Positions 36,395-50,350 of a DNA stretch of 64,000 nucleotides are shown piece after piece (position 1 is the first letter of the stretch; each line of letters opens with the position of its first letter). Source of the stretch: Fereydounia khargensis. Lineage: Eukaryota > Basidiomycota > Ustilaginomycetes > Urocystidales > Fereydouniaceae. The stretch covers positions 310,001 to 374,000 of the forward strand of contig JAOCZO010000004.1 of the NCBI GenBank assembly GCA_026413255.1, given 5' to 3'. Under the pieces are notes generated by a model that searched no databases, was not told the origin of the DNA, and was given only the letters and a program-made list of their open reading frames with translations. The position numbers were made by a program, and so were the translations under genes.

Positions 36395-37413
36395 CAGTTC
36401 GAGTCTTCACTTTGGTCTCTGTGGTCGCTGTCTGGTGGGCAGGTGGTGTGGCAAAGGGTCGAAAGAAGTGAAGAAAAAAAGTGCAATCTAAGTTAGTGAG
36501 TAAGCGTCCATTCTGTCAATCTGCTGCCGCTGCTCCACATTGAACAGCACCCAGGGTCCAAAAGTCGCGATGGCCTGCCTATCTTTCCGTGCCACACTGA
36601 ACTGCATAGCACTGTACCGTACGGCAGAGCGGCCAACCAGCCAGAACAGAAAGATCCGAAAATCAGGCGTTTAGCCCGTTTGGAATTTTTTGGCTGTGTG
36701 TTGGGGTCGCTTGTCGCTTGAAACGAACGTTCCCTACACCCCGCACGCACGCACGAGACAAGGCAGTGCAGTTCAATCCACGCTGGGTGGCAAGCGTCCG
36801 TGGCAATCAGCACTCGCCCATGCCATGCCATTTCTCAGCTGGATCACCTTTCGCTCGTGGGCATGACTTCGGGCTGTCGGTGGGGAAGGCATACCTCACC
36901 CGCTGAATGATCCCCGCTTTGCTTGTGGTCGTGAGGGGTTCATGGGTCCATGGATCGACAAGCCCTATTTCCCTTGGCGAGGGCGAAGGCGCGCCACGTC
37001 TCAGGCGCGGCAGGTCGGGGTGAGGTTTTCGAGTTCTTCCTCAGAACGCGCCACGCCGGCAGCCTTGTCCGCTGCCTGCCGACGTGCCTGCCTGGTTGGC
37101 TGGTTGGCTGTTGCTTTGCTGCTTTGCACCTGATAGTTGGTCTTGGTTGAGAATAGAATGATTCTGCGCCCTTGAGCCGCGCGCAGCTCGTACCCGAGCC
37201 CTTGTCTGTGGTCTCTTCCCTCGCTCCTCGTGGTCATTCGCTCCTCTCAATCTTCCGCCAGCCCGGTCTTCATCCCCCCTACCAACACCTCTCATCAATA
37301 CTCTTCCCCTTTCCATCGCAAAGTCTTGCATCATCATCAAAGTGAGTCGACCTGCTCGGGCCTACCACCACTTCATCAGTCCATTCGAGCTGACACGCCC
37401 AACTACGTACAGA
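36395..37413. other. Divergent promoter region MOG1 / ERG6
   Basis: No gene seen. The right part (37200-37340) is C/T-rich and reads as the ERG6 leader. A probable 5' UTR intron lies at 37342-37412 (GTGAGT...TACAG), ending just before the ERG6 ATG. Confidence 0.6.
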
Positions 37414-38966
37414 ATGGCTCCTTCGGCTACCAACGTTCGAAACAATGACGGCATCGCCAACTACACCAAGTTCTGGCAGAAGGACTCGAAGGATGACTCT
37501 GCCACCGACATGGCTAACCGCCTCAACGAGTACACCAGTGTCGTGAACGGTACGTGCAAATATCGCTTCCGACGTCACTCTTCTTCTTGACCTTTCGCTG
37601 ACATCTTCCTCCATCTCTTTCGTACTCTATTAAGGCTACTACGACGGAGCCACTGACCTGTACGAGTACGGTTGGGGCCAGAACTTCCACTTTGCCCGTT
37701 ACTACCCTGGCGAGCCCTTCTACCAGGCCATTGCCCGTCATGAGCACTACCTCGCTCACCGAATGCAGCTCAAGCCCAAGATGAGGGTTCTCGACGTTGG
37801 CTGCGGTGTCGGCGGCCCCGCTCGTGAGATCGCCCGTTTCGCTGACGTCAACATCGTTGGTCTCAACAACAACCAGTACCAGATTGAGCGTGCCCGCAAG
37901 TATACCGCCAAGGCCGGACTCGAGAGCCAGATCGAGTGTGAGTGCTACTGTTCATCCCCCCCCCCCCCCGGTGTTCAAGCCCGCTGACCTTACTTTCATG
38001 ATGATCCTCCAGTCGTCAAGGGCGATTTCATGAAGCTTGATGAGCAGTTTGGCGAGAACTCTTTCGATGCTGTCTACGCTATCGAGGCCACCTGCCACGC
38101 TCCCAACTGGGAGGGTATTTACGGCCAGATCAAGAAGGTCCTCAAGCCTGGAGGAATCGTGAGTATCTATTCCTCGAGCAACAGAGTCAAACTGCTGCAT
38201 CTCACGTCTGGTGCGCTTTGTCTGACTGAGCCATCCTTTGCCCCTCCAGTTCGGAGTCTACGAGTGGTGCATGACTGACGCCTGGGACGCATCGAACCCC
38301 GAGCACAAGCGCATCGCCCACGGTATCGAGGTCGGCGATGGTATCCCCGAGATGAGGTCGATCGCTGCCGCCCGAAACGCCCTCAAGACTGTCGGCTTTG
38401 AGATCGAGGAGGAGGAGGATCTTGCCGACCGTGGCGACAGGATCCCCTGGTACTACCCTCTCGAGGGTGACATCCGAAAGTGCCAGTCGCTATGGGACGT
38501 CTTCACTGTCATTCGGTAAGTTGATATACTCGCTTGCATAAACCATGTCGTGCTCTGCTTGAACACTCTCCTGACACTGTCACACAACTTTGCAGCATGA
38601 CCAAGCTCGGCAAGTTCACTACCCAGAACTCTGTCAGGGTTCTCGAGCGATTTGGCCTCGTTCCTAAGGGAACGTACGACGTTGGAGAGTCGCTCATTAC
38701 CGCCTCCGAGGCTCTCGTGGCTGGTGGTCAGTCCAAGCTCTTCGTAAGTGCTGGGAAAAGGTTCATCTTGTCTACCTCTCGATCCAAGAAAACTGACCAC
38801 GTCAATCGACGTCCACTTTCTTCAATGTCTGGATCGTGCGGCAGACCCCGATGATGGTGAGTACATGCCAACGATTGACCGTTGGTCCCGTTATCATAAG
38901 ACTGACTTTGTTTTCCGTTCACTCTTCTCCGAACAGCTGTTCATCTCCAGGAAGCCCGCCCAGTAA
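37414..38966 (+). CDS. ERG6: Sterol 24-C-methyltransferase
   Basis: Adds a methyl group from S-adenosylmethionine to C-24 of zymosterol or lanosterol in ergosterol synthesis; ER or lipid droplets. Seven exons: 37414-37549, 37635-37937, 38013-38158, 38250-38515, 38596-38743, 38845-38856 and 38937-38966; introns 75-101 nt. Product 346 aa. Motifs: [26 protein letters not shown] (sterol-binding region I), [17 protein letters not shown] (SAM-binding motif I), [24 protein letters not shown] and [10 protein letters not shown]. Exon 6 is only 12 nt (TPMM), yet it and the last exon rebuild the family ending KLFTPM...ISRKPA. The true start is the ATG after a likely 5' UTR intron. The 75-nt second intron contains a run of 15 C. 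Biased codon use suggests high expression. Confidence 0.95.
37955..37969. repeat. Poly-C run in ERG6 intron 2
   Basis: Fifteen consecutive C on the + strand between the donor at 37938 and the acceptor at 38012. Likely to vary in length between isolates. Confidence 0.8.
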
Positions 38967-39088
38967 ATGCGTTCGATCCCTTGTCATTCTTTGGCAGCAG
39001 AAGAGCCCTCGTACATCCATGGTTTTTGATGAACATTTCCACTCCACACGCTCGTTTAGCTCATGTAGAAAGCTTATTGGATCGAATA

Positions 39089-39974
39089 TCAAGATTGCTT
39101 CGTCCACATTTGGAATTGATATGATGTCCCTTGCTCTGTGACTATGTCGTCCAAGTTCTGCATTGGAGCTCCCGAGCTTTGGTCGAAGCCCAAATAGTCT
39201 TGTAACTCCTTCGAGCTGGACTTGAGCCACGCTCTACGTTCTACCGGCGTGGGAAGAGCCGGACGATCCTCTTTTTCTCCCTGCAATTGGATGCTTAACT
39301 TGGCCTCTTCGTCCATTTGCTGCGCATCCCGGTACTCCGGGAAGAAGGCATCGCACTCTGGAAAGTCGGGTGCCAGAATGCGCGTTATCAACAGGCGATC
39401 CACAACGGCGTACGGTAGGTCCCCGGTGCGAGAGCGAGCCATGCATTCCGAGTAGAGTTGTGCACCGCCAATGACGAAAGCGCGAGACAGAGCAAGCTTC
39501 TGTCCCGTGGCGTCCCCAGGGTTTAGGAAAGCGACCGCCTCGTCCAGACTACGAAACAGCCAGGATCCTTCCTCTGCTCGACTGAATGACATTTCAAGGG
39601 CAATGCGAGGAGTGAATGCTTTCACTTTAGCTAAAGGGGAGGGAGAAGCGACAGGAGAATGATCGTACTTACATTCCAAGCGCTGCCTCATCGCCAGCAC
39701 GGCTGATGACTATGTTGACCCGGTCCTTCAGTGGACGGAATTTGGGCGGAATGCTTTCCCATGTCTTACGCCCCATAATAACCGCGTTCTTCTTGTACTC
39801 CTTGTCATCGTTTGGGGCGACATTAGTTGTTGCGGAGCGGAAGTAACCCATCTCGCCCTTCAGCCGCCAGGGAAGGGTGCCAGAGACACCGAGCCCGTTA
39901 GCCATGGTAGTCGCAGCAATCAAGGTCAGTCGGATAGGAGCTCGTGTAGAGCAGGTTTGAGCTACTCCGCTCAT
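39089..39974 (-). CDS. DFR1: Dihydrofolate reductase
   Basis: Reduces dihydrofolate to tetrahydrofolate with NADPH, for thymidylate and purine synthesis. Two exons, 39974-39673 and 39581-39089 (91-nt intron), 264 aa, somewhat longer than the usual 190-230 because of a C-terminal insert rich in Glu/Lys. Motifs: LIAATTMANGLGVSGTLPWRLKGEMGYFRSAT (substrate and NADPH loop), AVIMGRKTWESIPPKFRPL, VNIVISR, then FVIGGAQLYSECM and RLLITRI. The start ATG (MSGVAQTCSTRAP) leaves a short leader before the enzyme fold; the frame is open further upstream. Only the acceptor at 39582 restores the frame. It is convergent with ERG6, with 122 bases between stop codons. Confidence 0.93.
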
Positions 39975-41843
39975 TCTGAAAAGGGAAGTGCAACGAGGGT
40001 GCGAAGCGGAGTGTGCGGAAGAATGATGGTGGAGAGTGAGGAACGGATGAGGGTACTTTAGCAACCGAACCCCTTGACGCGTCGCGTGGTCTACAACCCC
40101 TCCCCCTCCCCCCCCCCCCCAAGGTTTCTCGGGACTCGGGCGTCTCGCGCGTGCCTCGCTGAGAAGGGGATGTCTGGCAACCATCCATCATCCCGCCAGC
40201 CAGGAAGAACTCACAAGCTGCAATTCATCATTTACGCTCCAACACTGACAGCAAAAAGGGAAAGTGCACTGAATCAGTTTAGAAAGAGCATAAGAGTCCT
40301 GTCAACAGATGTGAAAATAGAAAGGCCTCTCTGTATGCGTGTGTTCTTGAGGAAGAATCCAGTTTTGGTCAAACTGAGCCTGGTCTAGAGTTAATCTCAC
40401 CACACGTAGAGCTAATCACTGAGGAACAGTCAGCATAACGACAAATGCATTGCTTTCTTTTCATTTCCTGTCAATTTCATGTAATATTTTCGACATGAAG
40501 GGAGCTTGCTTTCTGGTGGGCTTCAACTGGCTGTGTTTAAGCTCGCAATTTTTCTGTCAGAAATTCTGCTAAGGTTTATGTGATGTCTGTGTCGAAGATG
40601 GAAAATTTTAATAAAAATAAAATATGATGAAGCCCTATTTCCATCAAAATCCAATGGGGCTTAAAGCCTCGCCAATCAGCTGGTAATTTGCACTGATCAG
40701 CTGCCAGCAACATAGTGCTGTCATCGGTGTCAAGAACAACCCTCAAGCAGCAGAAAGAAACACTTTGACCTGATGCGCACTACGAAAGATAATAACATGT
40801 AATCTTGCAAAATCTCAGCTTGTGTGTTTTTTCTTTCCAAAAGTTCGCAACTTGATTACGCCATCTTTTCAAGACACTCAAAAATAAATTGTCAACCCTC
40901 GGACAAGCTGCTTGACAGCCTGTGCAAGCTTTCAAAAAAATATGAGTTGAAACAGATTATGAGCAGTCATCTCTGACTTGACTGAATTGTGCCTCCCTAC
41001 AAGAGCCGTGCTCCAACAATTACGTAGTTGCAATGCATGATTGCTTCGCACATCTGCGGATTGTGTTTCAGTTAGAAATAATGGCAGTTGGTGCTAAATT
41101 CTCTCAACTCAAATTGACCAGAAGCAACTTATGATAAACCTCCAAAATCCCCTCTGCACCCATTGGAATTCTGCTTTGGTTGACTTTTTAGATCAAATTG
41201 AGTATGCTGGAAATTTGTGGCTTTTCATTAAGGACGGGGTGCAGAAAGAGCCATTTGTCATTGCTCTCACCACCAGCGCTAGAGCATAGCTGCGCCTGCT
41301 GGAAATTGCCCCTCTTTGCAAGTCAAGGCGAGGGTTAGTGAGACATTGTAGTAGAATGCTTGATCTGGGCAGTGTACGTTGGTACAGGATAGCTTCCGGC
41401 TTTGCAAACTGTTCATCAACAACCCAGTAGTCCGGGTTTTGGAAGATGCCAGAGGTCATGAGTGAGTCAAAGTGGGAAGCAATGTGTGGCAATGTTGATT
41501 AGCAGATTGGCAAGACCACGGCACGGTGCTGAAGCATGATAGCAGGTCTTTCGCGGCCTCTGACCTGATGTTCACAGCCAGAGCAGTCGGAGCAGCAGCG
41601 TCAGCACCCTTTCCCTGTCCGCGACGCGACCAACTTCAGCTCGGGTGTCGGCTAATCACAATCAGTTCGACAACCTCCTCCACTTGGGGAGCCAAACCAA
41701 CACCGACTCAGCCTTGCTTTGATCGACCATCCAGCCCGTCAACGCTGCCCTACCATAGACCACCGAAAACGTCCTTGGCTCTGTATTTCACTGTACCATC
41801 TAAGCGCAAGCATCTTGAACCGGTCAATCCCTTGACGCTGCTC
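39975..41843. other. Gene-poor region with AT-rich island
   Basis: Upstream of both DFR1 (-) and XPF (+). A poly-C tract lies at about 40096-40120 in the DFR1 leader. From about 40200 to 41200 the sequence is clearly AT-rich (sampled lines of 27-48% GC against somewhat over half elsewhere), with A/T runs and no domain-bearing frame. A 99-codon minus-strand frame at 41193-41492 is unrecognised. From 41526 to 41843 the XPF frame is open, but I treat it as leader. Confidence 0.6.
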
Positions 41844-44800
41844 ATGGAGCTCAACGAGTCCCTGATCTCCCGGGCTTCGCTGTTACCTTTCCACCGCAGC
41901 ATCATCGACTCTCTGGTCCCAGGACCTCAAGACTCACCTGATGAAGGAGATGCGCTTGTCATACTCGCACGAGGTCTTGGACTCCGGAGAACCATCAGTA
42001 CGATTCTGAAGGTCTACGATGGCCCGAAAAATCTCGTCATCCTCGTCAATGCCACGCAAGAGGAGGAAACAGGGATCGGCGAAGAGCTCACCACTCTCGG
42101 GGTACGCAGGCCTGGCCTACGGACAATCCATCATGAAATGCCAGCCAAGCAGAGGTGAGCCTTGCTGACTCCATCGCACATTAGCGCAAGCTTCTGCGTC
42201 CATCAGATCCAATACCGGGTCGAAAAGGTAAAGGGGATAAATGCTCACACTTATGACATGCGCTCCAGACAAGAGATGTACCTATCGGGTGGTATCATGA
42301 GCGTAACTTCGAGGATTCTCGTGGTCGATATGCTCAGCAAGCGGATTGCAACGCCACTCATTACTGGACTGATAGTCTTGCATGCAGAGAGGTGAGATAC
42401 ACCTATTCCTGATATATCACAGTCCCGTTTCGAGTTCCTTGCGCTGGCACGCTGACGTAACCACTCGGACAATAGGGTCACGCCGACATCTGTTGAAGCA
42501 TTCATTCTGCGAATATTTAGGCAAGAAAACAAGGTAAGCAACACCCATCTTGATTGTATGCAGCCCCGACGGGTCCGCATTCTGACTCCTAACACTCACG
42601 TCTCGCGAACAGGATGGTTTTGTCAAGGCCTTCTCAGATGATCCCGAGCACTTCAGCATGGGGCTGAGTCCGCTTCAAACGGTCATGAGCCAGCTCCGGC
42701 TACGAAAGGTTGAGCTCTGGCCACGGTGAGTCAGATTGAGAGCCCCTCTTTGCCAAAGTCCGCGCTGACCCGTGGCACTCTTTGAAAAGATTTCATGCGC
42801 AGATTACCAAAGACTTAGGCCAACGAAAAGCTGATGTGATTGAGCTGCACCAACCTCTGAATCGATCGATGAGAGACATACAGACAGCTGTTGTCGAATG
42901 TCTGGACGCTACCTTATCCGAACTGAAACGTTGCAACGCCAATGTGAGTAATATTGACAGCAATCGCAGCAGACATTCCAAATGATGGCTGAGCCTTGAT
43001 GAATCAGGTGGAAACGGACGAATTCTCCGTCGAGAATGCGATATTCAGGGCCTTCGACGTCATGGTGCGAAGACAACTTGATCCCGTCTGGCATCGGGTC
43101 AGTGGCAAGACGAAACAACTCGTAGGAGACCTCGCAACACTCAGAAGCCTTCTGAAGTAAGTATCGCACAGGGAAACGCATCATTTCCGCGATGATTGCT
43201 TTATACTGACTTTGGCTGTCTCGATGACAATATCAAAATCAGCTACCTCCTCACCTACGACTCGGTCACGTTCCACTCATTTCTAGAAAGCATACTTGCG
43301 TCGAATACTTCCACTGTCGCAGGTACCATTCGGCAGGCCCAATCCCCGTGGCTGTACATGGACGCGGCCAACACAATCTTCAATCAGGCCAAGCGTCGTG
43401 CATTCGTGTGGGAAAGCCGAAATCGCAATCATGCAGCACAGCCTTCAGACGTTGACGGGGACGAGGATGGTGAGGATGCCCTTCGACAGGCTGAGGCCGC
43501 TGAGAGATCCAGCGCTGGCGAGGCGCCAGACTTGCCAGCTGAAGTGAGCCCTGTGTTGGAGGAGCTTCCAAAGTGGGCTCTCCTGAAGGAAGTCTTAGAG
43601 GAGATCGAGCAGGAAATCCACTTCAACAACACTGATCTGAGTAAGTGCGCATCATGCCCACCCCTCCCAGCTCGTTTCGGACTTGGCTCGAGCTGAGACT
43701 TCTGCTGTCTCTTCACAGCTGGCTCCACCAACAACACAATCCTGATTATGACAGGATCTGAAAGGACGTGTTCACAAATCAGAGAGATCCTCTCTACGAT
43801 GGATCGCTGCCCTAACGAACAACCAGGGAAGAAGTTGATGCAAAAACTCCTTCGAAATTACTTTTTCTGGAAGGGAGGCCTGGGCAAGATACAATCCAAT
43901 CTCTCTAAAGACGGAAGCCAGACAGATTCAGGCACAATGAAGAAGAAGCCCACAGGAGCAGCAGAGCAAGGAGACGGCATAATCAGCGATGCACTCAAAA
44001 GGAAAGGTGCTTATCAGCGAGGGCAGCAACCCCTGAACAAGCGAAGGCGTCAGCGTGGCGGAGCGTCCGGGAACGCTGGCGTTCACCTTCACAATAATGC
44101 GTCAACTGTTCAGGACGGAGCCCCGGTGGAAGAAGCATCTAGTATCAATAGATTGTAAGCTGAACCCTCCCACCGAGCGTAGTCCTCACTCGCTAATTGA
44201 ATTCCCGCAGTATTGATAGTGCTTTGAACCGAGCTGACGTTGATCTGGGTCAAGAAGGTGCGAGAGGAACGCTCAACTCTCACGCTCCAGAGAATATCAA
44301 TGAAGTCGAGTTCGATGCATATTTTGGAATGCTCAGCATGGAAAATCTTGTTGTCGTACGCTCATACAAAGGCGATCAAGATGACACTGTCTTGCAAGAA
44401 CTTCGGCCCAGGTTCTTCATTATGTACGACCCCGACCCAGCTTTCGTGCGACGGATCGAAGTGTATAGGAGCGCAAACCCCGGAATCGGAGCCCGCGTCT
44501 ACTTCTTGATCTACGCCGACTCAGTCGAAGAACAAAGATATCTCAGTGCCCTTCGAAGGGAGAAGGAGGCTTTCGAGAGGCTGATCAGAGAAAAGTCCAC
44601 TATGGCGCTGCCTTTGACAGCCGATGGGCGCCCAGCTGCAGATGATCCAGACCAACGTCTGTTGCGAACCATCAGCAGTCGGATCGCTGGAGGACAAAGG
44701 TCGGCCACTACGGAACCTGCCCGTATCATCGTTGATATGCGTGAATTCCGGTCGAGTCTCCCATCAATGCTGCATGCGGCCAATATCCAGGTCGTTCCTT

Positions 44801-45596
44801 GTACGCTGCAAGTAGGCGATTACATTCTCACTCCGACCATGTGCGTCGAGAGGAAGAGTTTGGCGGATCTGATCCAGAGTTTCAATTCTGGTCGTTTGTG
44901 AGTAGATGGGTTTCTTGATGCCACCGTTGAGAGAGGAGGAGATTTCTAACCAACAGCCTTGACGACAGATACACCCAGTGCGAACTGATGAGCGTGCACT
45001 ATCAACATCCAATATTGTTGATCGAGTTTGACCAAGACAAGTCATTCTCTTTGCAGGTGAGTTCAAGCTCCCAAGCTTCTCTTGGAGGAAAGGGAAGGAA
45101 GGGGAAGGCAGTTCTAACTCGCGCTCAACAGGCCCTAAATGACAGCAAAGGTGTCACTTTGCGGAACTCGCCCAACGAACTCGACATTCAGGCCAAGCTG
45201 GTCCTTCTGACGTCAGCATTCCCCCGCCTTCGCATTATTTGGTCAAGTTCGCCGTACGCCACAGCCGATATCTTTGCGGACTTGAAGATGAACTTCGAGG
45301 AGCCAGATGCCGCTCGAGTTGCTCTGGTGGGACTTGACGAGATCGCTGATGCTTCAGACGCAAACCAAAGCGCAGCGGCCACAGTGACCGAGCAGTCATT
45401 CAACCTTGCCCCTCAGGACATGCTTCGCTCGCTTCCGGGTGTCAACACCAAGAATTTCCGCTATGTGATGAACCAAGTAAGAGACATCAGCGATCTTTGC
45501 AATCTCTCCTCCGACGAGGTCCACGATCTGATAGGAGTTGAGCCTGGTCGTCAACTCTGCCAATTCATTAAAAGAGATGTCAAGTCGATCCGTTAA
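41844..45596 (+). CDS. RAD1: XPF/Rad1 structure-specific endonuclease
   Basis: Catalytic subunit of the XPF-ERCC1 nuclease of nucleotide excision repair and crosslink repair. Twelve exons: 41844-42154, 42207-42227, 42269-42391, 42476-42533, 42613-42725, 42790-42943, 43008-43156, 43243-43640, 43719-44154, 44211-44897, 44969-45056 and 45132-45596; 1000 aa (human 916, yeast 1100). The N-terminus is a helicase-like module: LVILARGLGL, then RQEMYLSGGIMSVTSRILVVD, EAFILRIFRQENK, LWPRFHA. The nuclease domain has IVDMREFRSSLP (Asp763) and the catalytic VERKSLADLI (ERK 801-803). A C-terminal tandem HhH (MLRSLPGVNTKNFRYVM) binds ERCC1. Exon 2 is 21 nt and intron 2 only 41 nt. The last intron (45057-45131) is in frame without a stop but has a perfect CTAAC branch site, so I splice it. 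Confidence 0.94.
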
Positions 45597-45972
45597 CGAT
45601 AACGAATCCGACGCTCACTTGGTCGCATGCCTTGTCATTCACATTCACACCCATAAAACACACATGTTTTGCTCATAATTCTGATGCTTCCTCATGCACA
45701 AACATGATTTCATCGTGTGCACATGTCCCAATCGGCCTCATGGTGCAAGCACGGCTACGCAACGATTCAATCGACAGTCTGGGCGTTTCAGGGAACTCAG
45801 TGCTAGCAGTGTAGACGGAAATTCGGATTGATTTCTTTATGCGAGAGATGGGGGTTAAGAACAAGAGAAGAGGCTGCGAGGCCCTCGGACAGGCCTCTCA
45901 ATACTGCAGACGCATCTAGGGTTCCCGTGGTTACTGATCCTTACCGGCTCATGGCCATGATAAAAGGGCAGT
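45597..45972. other. Convergent intergenic region RAD1 / ATP2
   Basis: 376 bases holding both 3' UTRs. No gene or clear repeat. Confidence 0.6.
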
Positions 45973-48043
<2,071 letters not shown>

Positions 48044-49288
48044 GTTGTGGGGAATAGGTGTGCGAGGGAGGATGGAGGAAGGGAGGATGAGGTGAAGGGG
48101 TGGAAGAAGAAAATAGCGATCGGAGGGAGAGAAGAAGAGAGGGCAGGGCGACGGGAGGTGCGCGCGCGGGCGGCAGACTGGGTGGGAGAGCCAAGGCGGG
48201 CTTGGGCTGGGCTGGGCTGGGCTGGGCTGGGCCGCGCTGCTTTGCTCTGCTTTGGCCTTGAGACGAAAGTCGGGCGGGCCGGGCAGAGCACCCAAAGCCC
48301 AAGGGAGAGGCAAAGGCGAAGGCCGGTTGGCCAGTCACAGGCAAGCGTGGAAAGAGTGCTCTGGCGCTTGGCTGCAGCCAGACGGGCGAATTTCGAGAGG
48401 AGTTGGCCTGCCTGTCTCGTCGCCGCGCGAAGGAAGAATCGACGAAGGCAGGCGGGCAGGCTGTCTGGCTGCAGTGTCGACCAACCAAACCGACCTGTGG
48501 CTCGTTCCGAAAATCTACGGGGGCAAACGGACACACTGATCCAAATACAAAAATTCAACTTTAAGGCGGCCAGCGCGAATACATTTTGGTGCGCGACCCC
48601 AAGAAAGCCCCCAGATTTCAATTCAAAGTAGACGACCGTCCAAGAAGAAGAGAAGAAAAAAGGGGAGGGCGAAGCGCACACACTTCAGATGCGATCAGTT
48701 GCGGCAGAAACCTCACCGATCATCCCGAGCCTCGTCTTGCCAATTTGCGCCAGCCTGGCTTTTTCTTCTACTCGTTGGTTCACCCCTACTTATTGTGCGC
48801 ACAGTCCATGCCCGATCACTTGAGTGCTGGACCTGTCCATGTACCAATTCCACTCGGTCCCGAGCGACAGTGTTCAAACGTTTCTCTTCTCCCATCCTCT
48901 CAGTCGTGCTGCCACCATAGTAATCCCATTTGTGAATAGTAAGGCTGAGTAGTGCAAGCCAAATGGGTGATCTGCCCTCCCTTTCGCCCCTCATGCAGGT
49001 GACGGTGTAGTTGAACATGACGGAACGATCAACTCACCCATAAGGGTGCGACCAGTGCATATTTTCGGCCGGATAAAGAATGTCTCACCTCCAACGAGCT
49101 TCCAAGGTACAACAGTAGCGTACTTGGTGGAGGGTTGACTCCATTCCAAGATTTGAAACGTCAGTTCGCTCGCGCTGTGGATATCGTCAACCAACGCTCT
49201 GCTAGGCATACGGCTAGCTGTCTGGCGGAGGCCAATCCGATACTTATGCCCAATACTTGAGAAACTAGTTTGATCAGCGTTGGACGGG
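48044..49288. other. Divergent promoter region ATP2 / DPM2
   Basis: No gene supported. Holds a TGGGC tandem repeat at 48203-48231 and G/A-rich tracts (C/T-rich on the minus strand) that form the ATP2 leader. Confidence 0.55.
48203..48231. repeat. TGGGC pentanucleotide repeat
   Basis: Six tandem TGGGC units about 160-190 bases upstream of the ATP2 start codon. Short open frames across it are low-complexity. Confidence 0.8.
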
Positions 49289-49753
49289 ATGAAGGACAGA
49301 TCAAGTGATACCCATACTGTGAGTTAGCGAGGTCGGTTGCGACCCCACCGGGCAAAATGGGCCTACAACCGCTTACCTGCAGATCCACGTTCACTCATCC
49401 TCCAGAGCGTTTCGAATCGAACTACTGGCGGCGTGCTACTTCTAGTGACTGGTGTCTTGTTCTCTTACTATACCATCTGGGCTGTCGTACTAGTGAGTAA
49501 GCCTATGACTACGGCGACGAGTTCCAGGCGTTTTGACCATGGCCAATAGTCTAATCTAATCTGTCGACAGCCATTTCTTCCGGCAGATTCACAAGTGCAG
49601 GAGCGCTTTCCCGATCGTGCCTGGGCTATACGGATCCCCGCCTTGATCTTAGTTGTCGGGCTGGCTGTCGTTGGGGTTTTCATTGGGACTATGATTCGTG
49701 CTGATGCTGAGCGTCGGCTCCGCCTTCTACAAAGCGAGCCCGTGTCGAAATGA
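49289..49753 (+). CDS. DPM2: Dolichol-phosphate mannosyltransferase regulatory subunit 2
   Basis: Small ER membrane subunit that stabilises dolichol-phosphate mannose synthase (and GPI-GnT in animals), supplying mannose for N-glycans, O-mannosylation and GPI anchors. Three exons: 49289-49318, 49406-49492 and 49571-49753 (introns 87 and 78 nt); 99 aa, in the usual 80-100 range. The body SNRTTGGVLLLVTGVLFSYYTIWAVVL|PFLPA is a close fit to the DPM2 first helix and FxPxF-like loop. The second helix is IRIPALILVVGLAVVGVFIGTMI. Exon 1 (MKDRSSDTHT) is inferred from a GTGAGT donor in phase with the acceptor at 49405; it is the least certain part. Confidence 0.83.
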
Positions 49754-50350
49754 GAAGCCAGAACAAGCTACGGTACAGACGGAGTGAGACCAAAGGCGAG
49801 AGGAACGGAACCGAGAGAGTGTAAGGAAGATCTTTGTCCACATCTGCGACGAGAGCACCGTCACGGGGGCATATGATTGACAGATGATAGTCCCTGAGCG
49901 AGGTGATTGCAAACCGCGTCTCGGTTCGGTCAAGCCTGAGCCACCGCCCATGCATGGGTGAGGATAATGGAAGAATATGACGTAGTTGGTCGTGTAAAAC
50001 TGGCACAGATCTCCCTATCCTTGCGGTCTGATTCTCAAGTGAGAAAAAAGGCGTCGCCCAGCCCGACTTCCGAATCCGTCTTCGTAAGTGTACTGGGTGG
50101 AGCAAGCCAGGCAGGCTGGTGATGTTTCTGGCTGTCGGTGCGGCTTTTCCGCCTACGACTCGGTGCGAGTTGTTGAGTCGATCGAGATCGATTCTCCAAG
50201 TGTGCATCCGGCATGTCCGCGAACCCCCGCAAGACGTGATCGGATTATGGCGGAGACTGACAATCGTGCTGCGCAGAGTCTTCTTACACTTGGTCATTGC
50301 CAATCAGCCTTTCCATTCTTCGTCAACATCACCATCCAGGAGTATTCGAA
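49754..50350. other. Intergenic region right of DPM2
   Basis: Contains the DPM2 3' UTR and the promoter of the next + strand gene. A 204-codon minus-strand frame spans it but shows no domain or codon bias. No gene is called. Confidence 0.55.

Noticed and set aside
41193-41492. 99-codon minus-strand frame at the edge of the AT-rich island
   Set aside because: No family recognised, no ATG start (TTG), and stop codons follow quickly on both sides; kept only as a note to the island.
41526-41843. N-terminal extension of XPF
   Set aside because: The frame is open, but the composition changes and the XPF fold begins at the ATG at 41844, so I treat the extension as leader.
49689-50303. 204-codon minus-strand frame between DPM2 and the mitochondrial gene
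   Set aside because: Overlaps the DPM2 last exon and a promoter, with no domain or codon bias.
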